Below are positions 33,718-43,306 of a stretch of DNA of 64,000 bases, piece by piece. Both the position numbers and the translations under genes were made by a program. The notes under the pieces were generated by a model. That model worked only from the letters and a program-made list of their open reading frames with translations, made no database searches and was not told the DNA's origin. Source of the DNA: an uncultured Gammaproteobacteria bacterium (lineage in GTDB: Bacteria > Pseudomonadota > Gammaproteobacteria > Ga0077536); assembly GCA_903866355.1 (NCBI GenBank), contig CAIPNE010000714.1:62001-126000 (forward strand). Direction: 5' to 3'. Position 1 is the first letter of the stretch. Each line of letters opens with the position of its first letter.

Positions 33718-34571
33718 TACGGTGTGTACCCCGCCGACACCGATCCGTACCAGTTGACCCCGTCACTGACGAAGCTGAGAATATCCATCTTCCCAGGAGT
33801 GACAGTAATGGTCGGAACACTTGTCCACTTGACGTTGGTGAAGGTGGCCGATCCGTTTCCAGTGGTCGGGGCTTGTTTGAGCAGCAAAATGAAGCTCTTC
33901 CCGGCCCCTACCGCAGGCATAGTGAAGGTGCAGGCGGTGCTTGCGGTGAGGGTTGCGGTCAGTACGGTTCCGCTGGTCAGAGACAAAGTCGCCGCCGTCG
34001 TGACGGTGCCGATGGTGACAACCGACTCGGTGTAGTTGGTGATTGTCGGCGCGGTAAGGGTTTTGTTCGACAAGCTCTGAGTGGCAGCAATTGTAGTCAC
34101 CGTGTCGGAGGCACCGGGGAAGGTGAACGTCGTCCCGTCCGTACCGGCCAGCGTCAACGTGGTGTTGACGTTTAGCACCTTGCCTGCGGCGAAGTTCGAC
34201 CCAAAGAAGCTGTCCTCCCAGTGTTCAGGAAGGGTCGGGTCTGCTACCAGGGCGGTGAACATACATTCGATGCTCGGGCCAAGCACATGGATGACGCCCA
34301 TGTTGGAGGACAGTGTGGTGATGGTGCCCGACGAGTTGTTGATCCCAATGATCTGCGTTCCGGCTTCGACTCCGGTCGTCGGCAGCACCAAAGTGTGGTT
34401 CGCGCTGCCGGTGAACTCTTGAGTCCTAGCAGAGGCAGAGGTTAGCGTCAACGTACCGCCCGATGTCGCCGTGGAGGCGAAGCTGGATAGCCGGTTGACC
34501 TGGGACACGACGGTATTAAAGTCGCTGGCCCCTAGTGAGTCACCAGTGTTGTAGTTATCCTTTAGCGGCAT
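33717..34571 (-). CDS. Fibre-like protein with MPLK-type N-terminus
   Basis: 284 aa, ATG behind AGAGGAAA. The N-terminus MPLKDNYNTGDSLGASDFN matches that of the 92-aa protein at 38867-39145. The centre has the common fibre phrase SDTVTTIAATQSLSNKTLTA, and the C-terminal domain is beta-rich (FILLLKQAPTTGN ... ILSFVSDGVNWYGS). Probably a short fibre or decoration protein. Confidence 0.7.
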   Translation of the reverse strand: MPLKDNYNTGDSLGASDFNTVVSQVNRLSSFASTATSGGTLTLTSASARTQEFTGSANHTLVLPTTGVEAGTQIIGINNSSGTITTLSSNMGVIHVLGPSIECMFTALVADPTLPEHWEDSFFGSNFAAGKVLNVNTTLTLAGTDGTTFTFPGASDTVTTIAATQSLSNKTLTAPTITNYTESVVTIGTVTTAATLSLTSGTVLTATLTASTACTFTMPAVGAGKSFILLLKQAPTTGNGSATFTNVKWTSVPTITVTPGKMDILSFVSDGVNWYGSVSAGYTP

Positions 34572-34624
34572 TGGTGTTTCCTCTCTACATCACTTAAAGT
34601 CGCTGGTGGCGGGGAGTACAGGTA

Positions 34625-37324
34625 TCAGGCGAAGGGGACGGCGGGAGGGGTGAAGTCGGCGGTGTACCGGGCGGCTTGAGTGATCCGAAGGTTTTCAATT
34701 TGCCCCTGGAAATCCTGGGCTACCCCTGCCGACAACCGACCGATATGCAGCGGGGTCGTGGGGGTGATCGCGGTGGCGTTGCTGACGGTCGCCCCTTGGA
34801 GGACTCCACCGACATACATCCGCAGGGTTCCGCTGGCTCGGGAGACAGCGACATGCACCCAGTCTGTTCCTGTGTATGCGCGTGTCATCAGGGTGGTGTC
34901 GCCGTTGCCGAACTCAAAATTGTTGCCGTTGCGCCGCAGCCACCACCCCATTGACGGCCCACCGTAGGTGCTGGCGATGACCAGACCTGCGGCCCATTTG
35001 ACCCACGCCTCGACGGTGAAGTCACCGGGGAAGCTCATGTGCCCCGCCCGGTATGGGATGGTCAGGTAATCTCCGGTGCCGTCGAGGGTGACACTACTGG
35101 TGGAGAACTTAGTCACCGCCGTCGAGGTCTTCGCATCGCCGTAGTTGGTCAGGTTGGTCATCCCAGTCGAGTCGTAGATTCCGGCGTTGTCGAAATCCAC
35201 CAGCAGGCTGGTGCCGGAAATGGCGGCGACTGGGGCGGTCGGCGGTGTGAACGCGGCGGTGTAGACGGCGGTGCTGGTTATCCGAATGTTGGCGGCATAA
35301 CCGATGAAATAACCTCCTGCGCCGTTGGACTCGCAACCAACATAAAACGGGCTAGTCGCCCTGGAGGTCAAATCATTGTTCGTTGTCGTGGAGCCGACCA
35401 GCACGCCGTTGAGGTAGAGGCGGGTGGTGCCGCTGGCGCGTGACAGTGCGACATGGTTCCAGGTGTTGAGCGTCATGGCTGTAGATGCGGCGATGAGGGC
35501 GGTGTCATTGTTCCGGTATGCCAGCACGCCGGAAGTGTCCACGTTGAGTGTCACGTCATTGGCGGGGCCGGTGCCGAAAGACCAGAGCCTCTGGAAGTAG
35601 GTGGTGCGGATCGTGAAGTCGCTAAAGTTCCACCACCCCTCGACGGTGAAGTCTCCCGTCCCGATTCCGGTCAGGTACCCAGCCGGAACAGTCAGATAAT
35701 CCCCTGTCCCGTCGAAGTACCCGCTGCCACCGTAGGGGTAGGTGACCCGCTTGAACGGGGCAGCCTCGTTCGCACTGAGGGTCACGTTGCCATAGACCCC
35801 GGTGCCGTTCTTGGTGATAGTGAAGTTGTTAGTGCTGGCATCGGTGATGGTGGACGCACTCTGGCACGTCAGCAGGCTGGTGTTGGCGATAGCAGTGAGT
35901 GGAGCGGTGGGCACCGTCAAAGTAGTCTGGGTCGGGTTGTAGACCGCCGTGCCCTTCACCAGACGCAGATTGGAAATGTACCCGGCGTAGAAGGAGCCAC
36001 CACCGTCATCGGCCACATAGGAGGTTCCCTGGACGAAAGTGGTGCTGTTGGTCACCGTGGCTACCCTGATGCCGTTGAAGAACAGCGACAGAGTGGTCCC
36101 GCTTCGGACTACGGCTATATGAGTCCAAACCTTCACCGTGGGGAGTGCCGCCTGCAACAGGTCGGCAACGTAGGCGGTTCGCACGACGAAGTTGCTGCCG
36201 TTTTTGCCGATCCACAATCCGGTGTTCACCAAAGTGACAAAGATTCCGCTCGTGGTGTTTGTCCAGTTATTGGGATTAAGCCAGCACTCAAACGTGAAGT
36301 TGCCAGAGGCGGGATTCAGTGCGGCACTACTGGGGATCGACAGGTTGGTTGGGACACCGTAGTTCAACCAATCGGTGGGGTCACCGTTGAAATACACGCT
36401 GCCGGTGCTGGTGGCCCCCGCCGTGATGCGGGGTGGGGCGAACGGGGAAAACCGGGTGACGGCGGTGTCACCCGATTTGGTGATCGTGAAGTTGTTAGTC
36501 GAGTTGTCCTTGAAGCGGTTGTCCTGCAAGGTGAGCAGGCTGGTGTTGGCGATGGCAGTGAGCGGAGCCGTAGGCACCGTGTAGGACGTTCCCTCGTAGA
36601 CAGCCGTTCCCTTGACGAGCCGCACATTGGAGAGGTACCCGAAGGTGTATTCGTTCGTACCACTGTTGCCGATATACGGGGAAGACGCTGATGCCTGGGC
36701 AGTGGTGAAGGCTGCGGTGGCCGTCCGTGTGCCGTTCAGGTACAGCGACAGCGTGTTGCCGGATCGGACAACGGCGCAATGGTTCCAGGTGTTGTTGACG
36801 ATGGTGCCACCGGCAAGAAGCTCAACACTGTTACCGGCCTTCAGGACATTGCTCTGCACATACAGGGCCATGCCAAGTCCGTTGCCCCCAGCACCGATTC
36901 TGGTGTCAATGAGAACGTCAAGGTTGCTGCCCGTCTTGTAGAACCAGCACTCCATCGTCCAGTCGCCCGAACCGAACCCGAACGCGGCATTGCTTGCCAG
37001 CGAGAGAAAGTCGCCGCTGCCGTCGAAGTACCCCGACCAGTACCCGCTTGGGAAGTACGGGGAGAAGGTTCCCTGCGTCACGTCCCCGGTGCGGGTCACC
37101 GCGAAGTTGTTGGTGCTGCCGTCGCGGAAGACACTGTTGGTCGCACCGGGAATACCGATGGTCCTCATTGACAGGACGTTGCTGGCCGGAATGGAGTCGG
37201 GGGCGACATCAACCGGCCAGGTGCCTGCCCGAACGGCTAGCTGGTTCTCTTGGAGGTTCCAGATGCCCGGTGCCGACGTGGTGGTCGGTGTGATGAGCTT
37301 GCCCATGACGTTGCCGGTACTCAT
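34625..37324 (-). CDS. Adhesin with four LamG (concanavalin-like) domains
   Basis: 899 aa. Four ~180-residue lectin-like domains are visible, each opening with [YSF][FL][DN]G.[GP]D[FYW]L and FT.E.W and closing with GYISNLRLVKGTAVY-type strands; between them are linkers such as TAPLTAIANTSLL. LamG-type domains bind sugars or proteins, so host-surface or environmental glycan binding is likely. It is the largest member of the adhesin cassette. DNA-level similarity between linkers (about 35870-35910 and 36530-36580) points to expansion by duplication. Confidence 0.8.
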   Translation of the reverse strand: MSTGNVMGKLITPTTTSAPGIWNLQENQLAVRAGTWPVDVAPDSIPASNVLSMRTIGIPGATNSVFRDGSTNNFAVTRTGDVTQGTFSPYFPSGYWSGYFDGSGDFLSLASNAAFGFGSGDWTMECWFYKTGSNLDVLIDTRIGAGGNGLGMALYVQSNVLKAGNSVELLAGGTIVNNTWNHCAVVRSGNTLSLYLNGTRTATAAFTTAQASASSPYIGNSGTNEYTFGYLSNVRLVKGTAVYEGTSYTVPTAPLTAIANTSLLTLQDNRFKDNSTNNFTITKSGDTAVTRFSPFAPPRITAGATSTGSVYFNGDPTDWLNYGVPTNLSIPSSAALNPASGNFTFECWLNPNNWTNTTSGIFVTLVNTGLWIGKNGSNFVVRTAYVADLLQAALPTVKVWTHIAVVRSGTTLSLFFNGIRVATVTNSTTFVQGTSYVADDGGGSFYAGYISNLRLVKGTAVYNPTQTTLTVPTAPLTAIANTSLLTCQSASTITDASTNNFTITKNGTGVYGNVTLSANEAAPFKRVTYPYGGSGYFDGTGDYLTVPAGYLTGIGTGDFTVEGWWNFSDFTIRTTYFQRLWSFGTGPANDVTLNVDTSGVLAYRNNDTALIAASTAMTLNTWNHVALSRASGTTRLYLNGVLVGSTTTNNDLTSRATSPFYVGCESNGAGGYFIGYAANIRITSTAVYTAAFTPPTAPVAAISGTSLLVDFDNAGIYDSTGMTNLTNYGDAKTSTAVTKFSTSSVTLDGTGDYLTIPYRAGHMSFPGDFTVEAWVKWAAGLVIASTYGGPSMGWWLRRNGNNFEFGNGDTTLMTRAYTGTDWVHVAVSRASGTLRMYVGGVLQGATVSNATAITPTTPLHIGRLSAGVAQDFQGQIENLRITQAARYTADFTPPAVPFA

Positions 37325-37325
37325 G

Positions 37326-37811
37326 TCAGCCCCATACCTGAAACTCCAGCGTCATAACGTAACCGCTGGCGTTGTACAACCTGATGTACCGCCAGTTGTT
37401 ATTGACGTTGATCGACACAAGACCGTTGGTTGAGCCGGTAGACGTGTAGGTCGGGGTGGTAGTGATGGTCGTCCAGTTGGTGTTGTCGGTGGAACCCTGA
37501 ACGGTTCTTCCTTCGGCGTAGGAGGTTCCCCATCCACCGGGGAGGTTGCTCAGGTAGTCGTACCCGATCACGATGCGGTTAACGAACTTGGTTGACCCCA
37601 GGTCGGCCTTGATGAAGGCGTTGGCTTCGGAGTTCGTGCCCGTTTGGTAGCCGTTGGTCGCCACCGACCCGTTGGCGTTATTATCGTTCATCCCGGCATA
37701 GGTGGCCGCGACATTGCTGCCGTAGACAGAACTCTGAGTATAGGTGATCCCAGTGTATTGGCTCGCAGGGATCGCCTTCTCGTAGGCCGCTGTCATGCTC
37801 CACACACTCAT
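37326..37811 (-). CDS. F5/8 type C (discoidin)-like carbohydrate-binding protein
   Basis: 161 aa; ATG 37811 forms an ATGA overlap with the preceding gene, preferred over an in-frame start at 37883. Features of a discoidin fold: EANAFIKADLGSTKFVNRIV, VQGSTDNTNWTTI and NNWRYIRLYNASGYVMTLEF, in the family's order. Short enough to be one domain on its own. Likely glycan binding; ligand unknown. Confidence 0.75.
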   Translation of the reverse strand: MSVWSMTAAYEKAIPASQYTGITYTQSSVYGSNVAATYAGMNDNNANGSVATNGYQTGTNSEANAFIKADLGSTKFVNRIVIGYDYLSNLPGGWGTSYAEGRTVQGSTDNTNWTTITTTPTYTSTGSTNGLVSINVNNNWRYIRLYNASGYVMTLEFQVWG

Positions 37812-38494
37812 GTGAGTCCCAGCTTGGACTTGTAGGAGTTGTAGACAGAGGTCATCTCCGTGGTGGAGAGAATCCTGTTCCATACCGCGATGAAGGACAC
37901 CTCACAGTTGGAGTTCTCTCCGTAAGAAATATTGACCCCCAACCCGTTGAATCCGGTTGATCCTCCGGTCGAGTTGGTCACCACGGCGGTGTTGTTGACG
38001 TAGAACGATCTTTGATTGGCCGCGTAGTTTTCGGTTCCGGCGTAGATTCTCCACGCCGTGTCAGCGGAGCCGCTGTAGTGAATCCAACCGTTGGCGTAAT
38101 ACGCCTGCGTATAGCCACCGTAGTGACCGAACAGCCAGTTGGTGCCAGAAGATGCGATGACCCGACCATTGGTGCCACCCGTGTAGCGCGAACCGCAGAT
38201 GATGGTCAAGTTGTTATACAAATAGTTCAGCGGAGCGGTTGCGCTCTGCGTGGTCGTGAACCGCAGCACGCCGCCGTTGGTGGACTGGAAGGTGGGGCTT
38301 CCGGCCAACGTCATGTTGTTGCCGCTCCCGCTCAGGTCAGTCCAAGTAGTTCCGGTGCCAGGGTAGGAGCGGGTGTCTCCGGCATCCACATGCAGGGTCA
38401 AGCCGGAAGGCAAGACCGGGGGTATAGGAATGGCCGTGCCGAAGGTTGCCTTGTAGCCGACGTAGCCACCGTTGTCGAATACGGTCTTGGTCAT
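37808..38494 (-). CDS. Concanavalin A-like lectin-fold protein
   Basis: 228 aa. LTLHVDAGDTRSYPGTGTTW with TDLSGSGNNMTL is the common start of single LamG-like phage domains, and the end FIAVWNRILSTTEMTSVYN is the typical last strand plus helix. It follows a small beta protein and precedes the discoidin-like gene, so the three may assemble together. Confidence 0.75.
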   Translation of the reverse strand: MTKTVFDNGGYVGYKATFGTAIPIPPVLPSGLTLHVDAGDTRSYPGTGTTWTDLSGSGNNMTLAGSPTFQSTNGGVLRFTTTQSATAPLNYLYNNLTIICGSRYTGGTNGRVIASSGTNWLFGHYGGYTQAYYANGWIHYSGSADTAWRIYAGTENYAANQRSFYVNNTAVVTNSTGGSTGFNGLGVNISYGENSNCEVSFIAVWNRILSTTEMTSVYNSYKSKLGLT

Positions 38495-38497
38495 CGT

Positions 38498-38857
38498 CTA
38501 GCTGATTTCCTCATACGAGCAGACGGCTTCCAAACTGGTATTCGCGCTGGCCGTCACCCGCAAGCTGTCATTTTCCTCCAGGTAGATGCTGGTGTCCTTG
38601 GAGATAACCACCAGGGTTGCAGCCACCGGGACGGTGATGGTGAAGGCGAGCCGGAAGGCGGTGGTCTGGTTCTTGTAGACATCCACGGTGATCGTCGCCG
38701 CTGCCGCCCCGATGTTAGCGATGGACAGCGAGTTGATCTTGAGGATTTTGCCGCTGGAGGCGGCGTTGGTCACCAGGGCGGCGGCAGAGGTCGTGACGGC
38801 GGCACCGGCCACCTTCCCCAAAATGGTGGTGACGTTGACAATGTTGGGGTTAGCCAT
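38498..38857 (-). CDS. Small beta-sandwich virion protein
   Basis: 119 aa behind AAGGAAA. Alternating hydrophobic strands (ILKINSLSIANIGAAAATIT; AFRLAFTITVPVAATLVVIS) and EENDSLRVTASANTSLEA point to a single beta sandwich of the type found on phage heads and tails. Common in actinophages; exact role unknown. Confidence 0.65.
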   Translation of the reverse strand: MANPNIVNVTTILGKVAGAAVTTSAAALVTNAASSGKILKINSLSIANIGAAAATITVDVYKNQTTAFRLAFTITVPVAATLVVISKDTSIYLEENDSLRVTASANTSLEAVCSYEEIS

Positions 38858-38866
38858 GGGATTTCC

Positions 38867-39145
38867 TTACCCGAAAACGATTGCCATGGCAATCGCCTTG
38901 CCGGTGCTGAATGTCGGCGGGGTGGCCCAGGTGCCGTCACCGCGCAGGTAGGTGGTGGAGCCGGGAGATCCGCTGGATGTGCTGATTCCCGCCACCGGCA
39001 GGCCGGTGCAGTTGGTCAGGGTTCCGGAGGTAGGAGTTCCCAGCGCCGCGCCCGAAACCACCGCAGCGTTAATCGCCGTGTTGGCGCTGTTCAGTTCGGT
39101 GGCGGTCACCACGTCGCCATTGACATAGTTAGTCTTGAGCGGCAT
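38867..39145 (-). CDS. Short fibre-tip-like protein with MPLK N-terminus
   Basis: 92 aa behind AAGGAG. Begins MPLKTNYVNGDVVTATELNS, like the 284-aa fibre. The segment YLRGDGTWATPP is a widespread phage fibre motif. It looks like the N-terminal docking part of a fibre with a very short distal region, either a truncated fibre or an adaptor. Confidence 0.65.
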   Translation of the reverse strand: MPLKTNYVNGDVVTATELNSANTAINAAVVSGAALGTPTSGTLTNCTGLPVAGISTSSGSPGSTTYLRGDGTWATPPTFSTGKAIAMAIVFG

Positions 39146-39169
39146 TTTGGCTCCTTACTCTCTCTCTCT

Positions 39170-42064
39170 TTATAGGTAGAACGGGAAGAAGTTACTACTG
39201 AGCAGTTCTGATACGTCAGAAGTGACAGCGGCAGGAATCTCCAGCAACGCTCCGGTGACAGCGTCGAAGTTGAGCATGTTAACGGTCAGGACAGTCACGG
39301 CCTGATCGGTGTACAGGAACCGGCCCATGTTGACATTGGGGATGTCTCCGCTGAAGGCTTGTAGAGCGGAGTTGGAGAACAGATCCGACTTCAGCCGCTC
39401 TTCGGTGGGTGCCAGCAGCGCCAGCAGACCATCCAGGCTCATCCCCTTCGTAAAGTCAATCAGGCTAGATGGGGTGACGGTGAGGTTGGAGTTCAGTAGA
39501 GCATCGAAGTTAACGGCACCGCCGGGACCATTACTGACCGGCATGTTGGCGTCGAGGAACTGGTTGTACAGAGGGTCGGTGTCGGTTGTGACAATGCCCA
39601 GTACGTCGGAATCCAGAAGTTGACCCCGGCTGGGTTCCGGAGAGGTCACTTCGGCGGTCACCGAAAGGTCAGCGTCGATGAACTGATTTCGGGTGACTTC
39701 GGCGTTCGATGATGACGTAACGAAGAATTGCGCTTCAGTTTCGGCATCGTTGTAGATAAGGACGAAATGACCGGCAGTAACATCCAGGTGAGAGTTGACT
39801 CTGGCATTCCGAAGGAAGTCGATGTAGGTCGATGCGGTGACCGGAAGATCCGCGTCGAGCAGTGCGTCGAAGTCCACCGCGCCGGTCGTCTCGTCGGTGA
39901 TTCCTAATAGAGCGTCAGCGTTGTGGTTGCGGATAATTTCGCCGTACCGGGAAGAGGTTACTGCCAGGTCGGTATCTACCCGTGCCCCAAACAGAACGGC
40001 AGAATCCACACCGGCTTCGGTGGAGAGATTGTCAGATTCTGAGAACTGGTTGCGGATGAATGTGGTAGATAGAGAGGCTGTGACGGGGAGGTCACCGTCC
40101 AGCGGCTGTTGTTGGGAGAATCCGGCGGTGGCTTCGGCGGTGGAAGTGTGATCGGCGTCCAGCGGCTGGCCGTAAGTTGTGTCAGCGCTAAGTTCGGCGG
40201 TCACCAAAAGTTCAACGAATCCGATGCGCCCCTTCACCGGATCAGATTGTGCTGTGGCCGTGACGGCTAGTTCGTCGGAATCAATATCGACCAAAACGGA
40301 TCGGATCGCAATGAAGGTGGCTTCTACCGGCAGGTCAGCATCAACACCGACATTGCGGAGGGATTCGGAGTCCGGAATCGTGACGGTGATTCCAACATCT
40401 TCAGATTCAACAAAGACATTGCGGGTCGCTTCGGCAGTGATGCCAACGGCGACCTCCCCGCCGAATATATCGCTGACCATATCGGCAGCTTCGACGGCGA
40501 CAAAATCAGCGATGCCTGCTAGGTCAGCGGTAAGGCTCTGAGCATCCCAGTTTACAGCCGACTCGACGGTTGCCGTCGCCACCAAGACGGAGTCCACAAT
40601 GGCGTTACGGTCGGCTGCTGGGGAGTCTGATACGACAACGGTTATCTCTTCGGCGTCGGCGCGGGCGACAATGGATGCTTCCGCACTGGGCTGTGCGGTA
40701 ATGATCTGGTCGTAAGAGAAGAAGTTCGCATTGCGAGTGCTGTCAGATTCCGTCGTGACGGTGACAGCCGTATCGCTATCGGAATACAGGGAGGTCGAAG
40801 CATCAGCCGGATTCGTCACTGTGACGTTGATGGTGTCGGAGTAGACGTTTCTGCCTTGCACTACGTCACCAGAAGGACTGGCTGTCCCCGCGAGGTCAGT
40901 ATCTTCGATTGCGTTACGGGTACCTGTTGTATCCCGACTGACTGTCACGTCCTGGCTGGAGTCTAGGAGTGCAGAGAAGTCCACGGCATCGGTGGCGGTT
41001 GCTGTCCCGTCTAGTAGAGAATCTGCGAACTGGCCGCGAATCGTATCGTTAGTGACTTGACTGTTTGCCGAAGTGACAGTGGTCGTCAGTGACGTATCGC
41101 CAAACACGCCCCTGGTGGTGTCTACCAGTACGGATGAGAATATGACGGGGAAGACGTAGGGGAACGCAGAGTTGTAGCTGACTGTGGTGAGCAATGACGA
41201 GTCAACGGTCTGTCCCCGGCCTCCAGTTGCCTCTAGGGATACCGTCCCTGACAGGCTGGCTGCGATGGTAGTCGAGACTGTTGCGGCGGCAGACAGTCCT
41301 GCGACAATCTCCCCTGATGACTGAGCGTAGGCAGTCCAGTTGACTTGTGCTGTGGGTGTCGCAGTAACTGCTGTATCTGTATCTCCACCGTAGGTCTTTG
41401 CCAGGACGTTGCTGGTCTGGAAGGTGAACGGGAAGGTGTACGGAAATTGATTGCCAAGGCCAGCAGTGACCGTCAGATCAGCGGCAAGTCCCTGAGCATC
41501 CCAGTTGACTACCGAATCGGCGGTTGCCGTCGCGGCCACCAGGACGGAGTCCACATTGGCGTTGCGGTCGGCAGCCGGGGAGCCTAGTGCCGTCCCTGAC
41601 AGGCTGGCTGCGATGGTAGTCGAGACTGTTGCGTTGGCAGAAAGTCCTGCAAAGATTTGTCCCGATGACTGAGCGTAAGCGTCCCAGTTGACTTGGCCGG
41701 TGGGTGTTGCGGTGACTGCTGTGTCTGTATCGCCGCCGTAGGTCTTGGCAAGCACATTGCTGGTTTGGAAGGTAAATGGGAAGGTATACGGGAACTGGTT
41801 GCCAAGCCCAGCCGTGACCGTCAGCGAAGCGTCGGCTGTCAGGACGTATCCGACAAGGGTTTCGGTGGTCGTGCCCACCACAAAGGGGACGGTGTAAGGA
41901 ATAGTATTATTGGTGGATACGACAACATCCAGAGATGCGTCGGCCACTTCTTCTTTGGCGAAGATTACGACAACATCCAGAGAAGCGTCGGCAAAAAGCC
42001 TTCTTGTCGTATCCCTTAATACTTGGCTAGAACCAACCGGATATGACCTACCTAGCCGTGCCAC
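39170..42064 (-). CDS. Large repetitive beta protein (964 aa)
   Basis: GTG 42064 with GGGAAGAG upstream. The whole chain consists of degenerate repeats of about 30-40 residues around D[AS][DL]L.VTA followed by a variable strand; several copies include FPYTFPFTFQTSNVLAKTYG. No enzyme motif. Such a uniform beta repeat suggests a long fibrous shaft. A recent internal duplication is listed separately. Receptor role possible but unproven. Confidence 0.7.
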   Translation of the reverse strand: MARLGRSYPVGSSQVLRDTTRRLFADASLDVVVIFAKEEVADASLDVVVSTNNTIPYTVPFVVGTTTETLVGYVLTADASLTVTAGLGNQFPYTFPFTFQTSNVLAKTYGGDTDTAVTATPTGQVNWDAYAQSSGQIFAGLSANATVSTTIAASLSGTALGSPAADRNANVDSVLVAATATADSVVNWDAQGLAADLTVTAGLGNQFPYTFPFTFQTSNVLAKTYGGDTDTAVTATPTAQVNWTAYAQSSGEIVAGLSAAATVSTTIAASLSGTVSLEATGGRGQTVDSSLLTTVSYNSAFPYVFPVIFSSVLVDTTRGVFGDTSLTTTVTSANSQVTNDTIRGQFADSLLDGTATATDAVDFSALLDSSQDVTVSRDTTGTRNAIEDTDLAGTASPSGDVVQGRNVYSDTINVTVTNPADASTSLYSDSDTAVTVTTESDSTRNANFFSYDQIITAQPSAEASIVARADAEEITVVVSDSPAADRNAIVDSVLVATATVESAVNWDAQSLTADLAGIADFVAVEAADMVSDIFGGEVAVGITAEATRNVFVESEDVGITVTIPDSESLRNVGVDADLPVEATFIAIRSVLVDIDSDELAVTATAQSDPVKGRIGFVELLVTAELSADTTYGQPLDADHTSTAEATAGFSQQQPLDGDLPVTASLSTTFIRNQFSESDNLSTEAGVDSAVLFGARVDTDLAVTSSRYGEIIRNHNADALLGITDETTGAVDFDALLDADLPVTASTYIDFLRNARVNSHLDVTAGHFVLIYNDAETEAQFFVTSSSNAEVTRNQFIDADLSVTAEVTSPEPSRGQLLDSDVLGIVTTDTDPLYNQFLDANMPVSNGPGGAVNFDALLNSNLTVTPSSLIDFTKGMSLDGLLALLAPTEERLKSDLFSNSALQAFSGDIPNVNMGRFLYTDQAVTVLTVNMLNFDAVTGALLEIPAAVTSDVSELLSSNFFPFYL
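41244..41834 (-). repeat. Internal 348-bp direct duplication in the repetitive beta protein
   Basis: The segment starting gtccctgacaggctggctgc at 41244 recurs at 41592, exactly 348 bases (116 codons) later, and similarity continues for about 240 bases including the FPYTFPFTFQ block. Most differences are single bases. The frame is kept, so the protein grew by a whole repeat. Outer limits estimated by eye. Confidence 0.75.
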
Positions 42065-42070
42065 TCAGCA

Positions 42071-42577
42071 TCACTCTTCCCAGATGACGTAGCACCACAT
42101 ATTGACGGCAGCGGCAGACGTAGGGGTGGCTCGGATGCGAAGCGCCATGCTGGCGTTGACTTCCGGCTCGCGTCCCAGCGGGAACTGCTGCTTAAAGTAA
42201 AGGGAAGTGTCGTAGTTGTACGCGAACAGCCGGGAAGCGGTAATGATGCCTTCGTCGGTGGAGTTGAAGCCGGTGGCCCTGACTGCGCTCACCACAGCAC
42301 TGGAAGCTGGCCCGGTGGCATCGTTGTAGCGGGTGACAGCCGTGATCTGGGTGATTTCGGCGAACACTCCGGTTTCGACAAGCTCCACCCTTACCGGGGA
42401 AGCCGGGGCGGCATCGAAGCCGTAGCCCCACTCCACGATGCGGAACTTCTGGGCACCCGCCTTGACTTGAAGGATCGTCTTGACTGTGCCCGACGTAGCG
42501 GAGGTCGCAGTAGCGGCGGGGGGTCCGCTCAGTCCCGACGTATTGGCGTTCCAGGCGATGAACAGCGGTGCGGCCAT
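42071..42577 (-). CDS. Beta-sandwich virion protein
   Basis: 168 aa; ATG 42577 follows AAAGGAAA, while an in-frame start at 42688 does not. Sequence MAAPLFIAWNANTSGLSGPP, then ILQVKAGAQKFRIVEWGYGF and, at the end, MALRIRATPTSAAAVN. This pattern occurs in small phage decoration-like proteins. Function not known. Confidence 0.65.
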   Translation of the reverse strand: MAAPLFIAWNANTSGLSGPPAATATSATSGTVKTILQVKAGAQKFRIVEWGYGFDAAPASPVRVELVETGVFAEITQITAVTRYNDATGPASSAVVSAVRATGFNSTDEGIITASRLFAYNYDTSLYFKQQFPLGREPEVNASMALRIRATPTSAAAVNMWCYVIWEE

Positions 42578-42588
42578 GAGGGTTTCCT

Positions 42589-43269
42589 TTACCTTATTGA
42601 GGCGTGATTGACGGCGGCAGATAACTGGGAAGTTTTTACGCCGGGGGTCGGACTGAACGATAAGGGGATGCCAATAGCTCCACCCCACTGAGTATTGTTA
42701 GTTGTGGTGACCGTACTGGAAGTTACGCCGTCCGAAACGGCATAGAAGCCGCCAGCCGAATTATTTCCGCTGGTGTTCGTCCAGAAAGCTAACGTGGCTC
42801 CGGTGTAGCTATTAAGCGGTGAGGCGTAGGTTTCTCCGACGCTGAACACCACCATGCCGTTAGCTGGCCCCTGCGCCGTGACCGTGTGGGGGGAGCCTTG
42901 CTGTAAAGCCGTGACTGGGGTGCCGATTTTTCCAGCCCCCTTGAATGACATGGAGTTGGCTGCCCAGGTGTAAGACTTGCCATTCGGGTTTAGGTTGACC
43001 GTCTTGGTTCCTGAGCCGCCAATTTCCAAGTAGAACGAGGCGCACCGAAAAGTTGATGCCAAAAACTTCATGGCGACACCATCGAAGGTTAGCACTACAT
43101 CATTCGGCCCCATTGCGTCATTGCCGTTCGTCAGAGAGACATTTAGGCCGGGGCAAATGGTGACGATAACGAGGTTGTGGTCGGCGGCGACAGTGTGATT
43201 CCATGACCCCGCCACGTTCGCGGAGGACTGATAAAATCCGGTCCCGGCAGAGCCGAAAGTAACGGGCAT
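42589..43269 (-). CDS. Hypothetical beta-rich protein (226 aa)
   Basis: ATG 43269 behind GAAAGGTGA. Begins MPVTFGSAGTGFYQSS; strands rich in Ser, Thr, Asn and Gly, with VAADHNLVIVTICPG and FASTFR-like segments, resemble a jelly roll. Neighbours on both sides are short beta proteins. No family recognised; virion location inferred from the block. Confidence 0.6.
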   Translation of the reverse strand: MPVTFGSAGTGFYQSSANVAGSWNHTVAADHNLVIVTICPGLNVSLTNGNDAMGPNDVVLTFDGVAMKFLASTFRCASFYLEIGGSGTKTVNLNPNGKSYTWAANSMSFKGAGKIGTPVTALQQGSPHTVTAQGPANGMVVFSVGETYASPLNSYTGATLAFWTNTSGNNSAGGFYAVSDGVTSSTVTTTNNTQWGGAIGIPLSFSPTPGVKTSQLSAAVNHASIR

Positions 43270-43306
43270 GGGTCACCTTTCAGTTCGCCGGATGACGTAC
43301 TGAGGG

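Noticed and set aside
35453..36691. Plus-strand open frame of 412 codons opposite the LamG protein
   Set aside because: It follows the repeat pattern of the opposite gene and has Gly/Val/Arg-rich low-complexity translation. No start signal; spurious.
38012..39175. Plus-strand open frame of 387 codons across several small genes
   Set aside because: It spans four well-supported minus-strand genes with their own ribosome sites, so it cannot be a real gene without antisense coding, for which there is no evidence.
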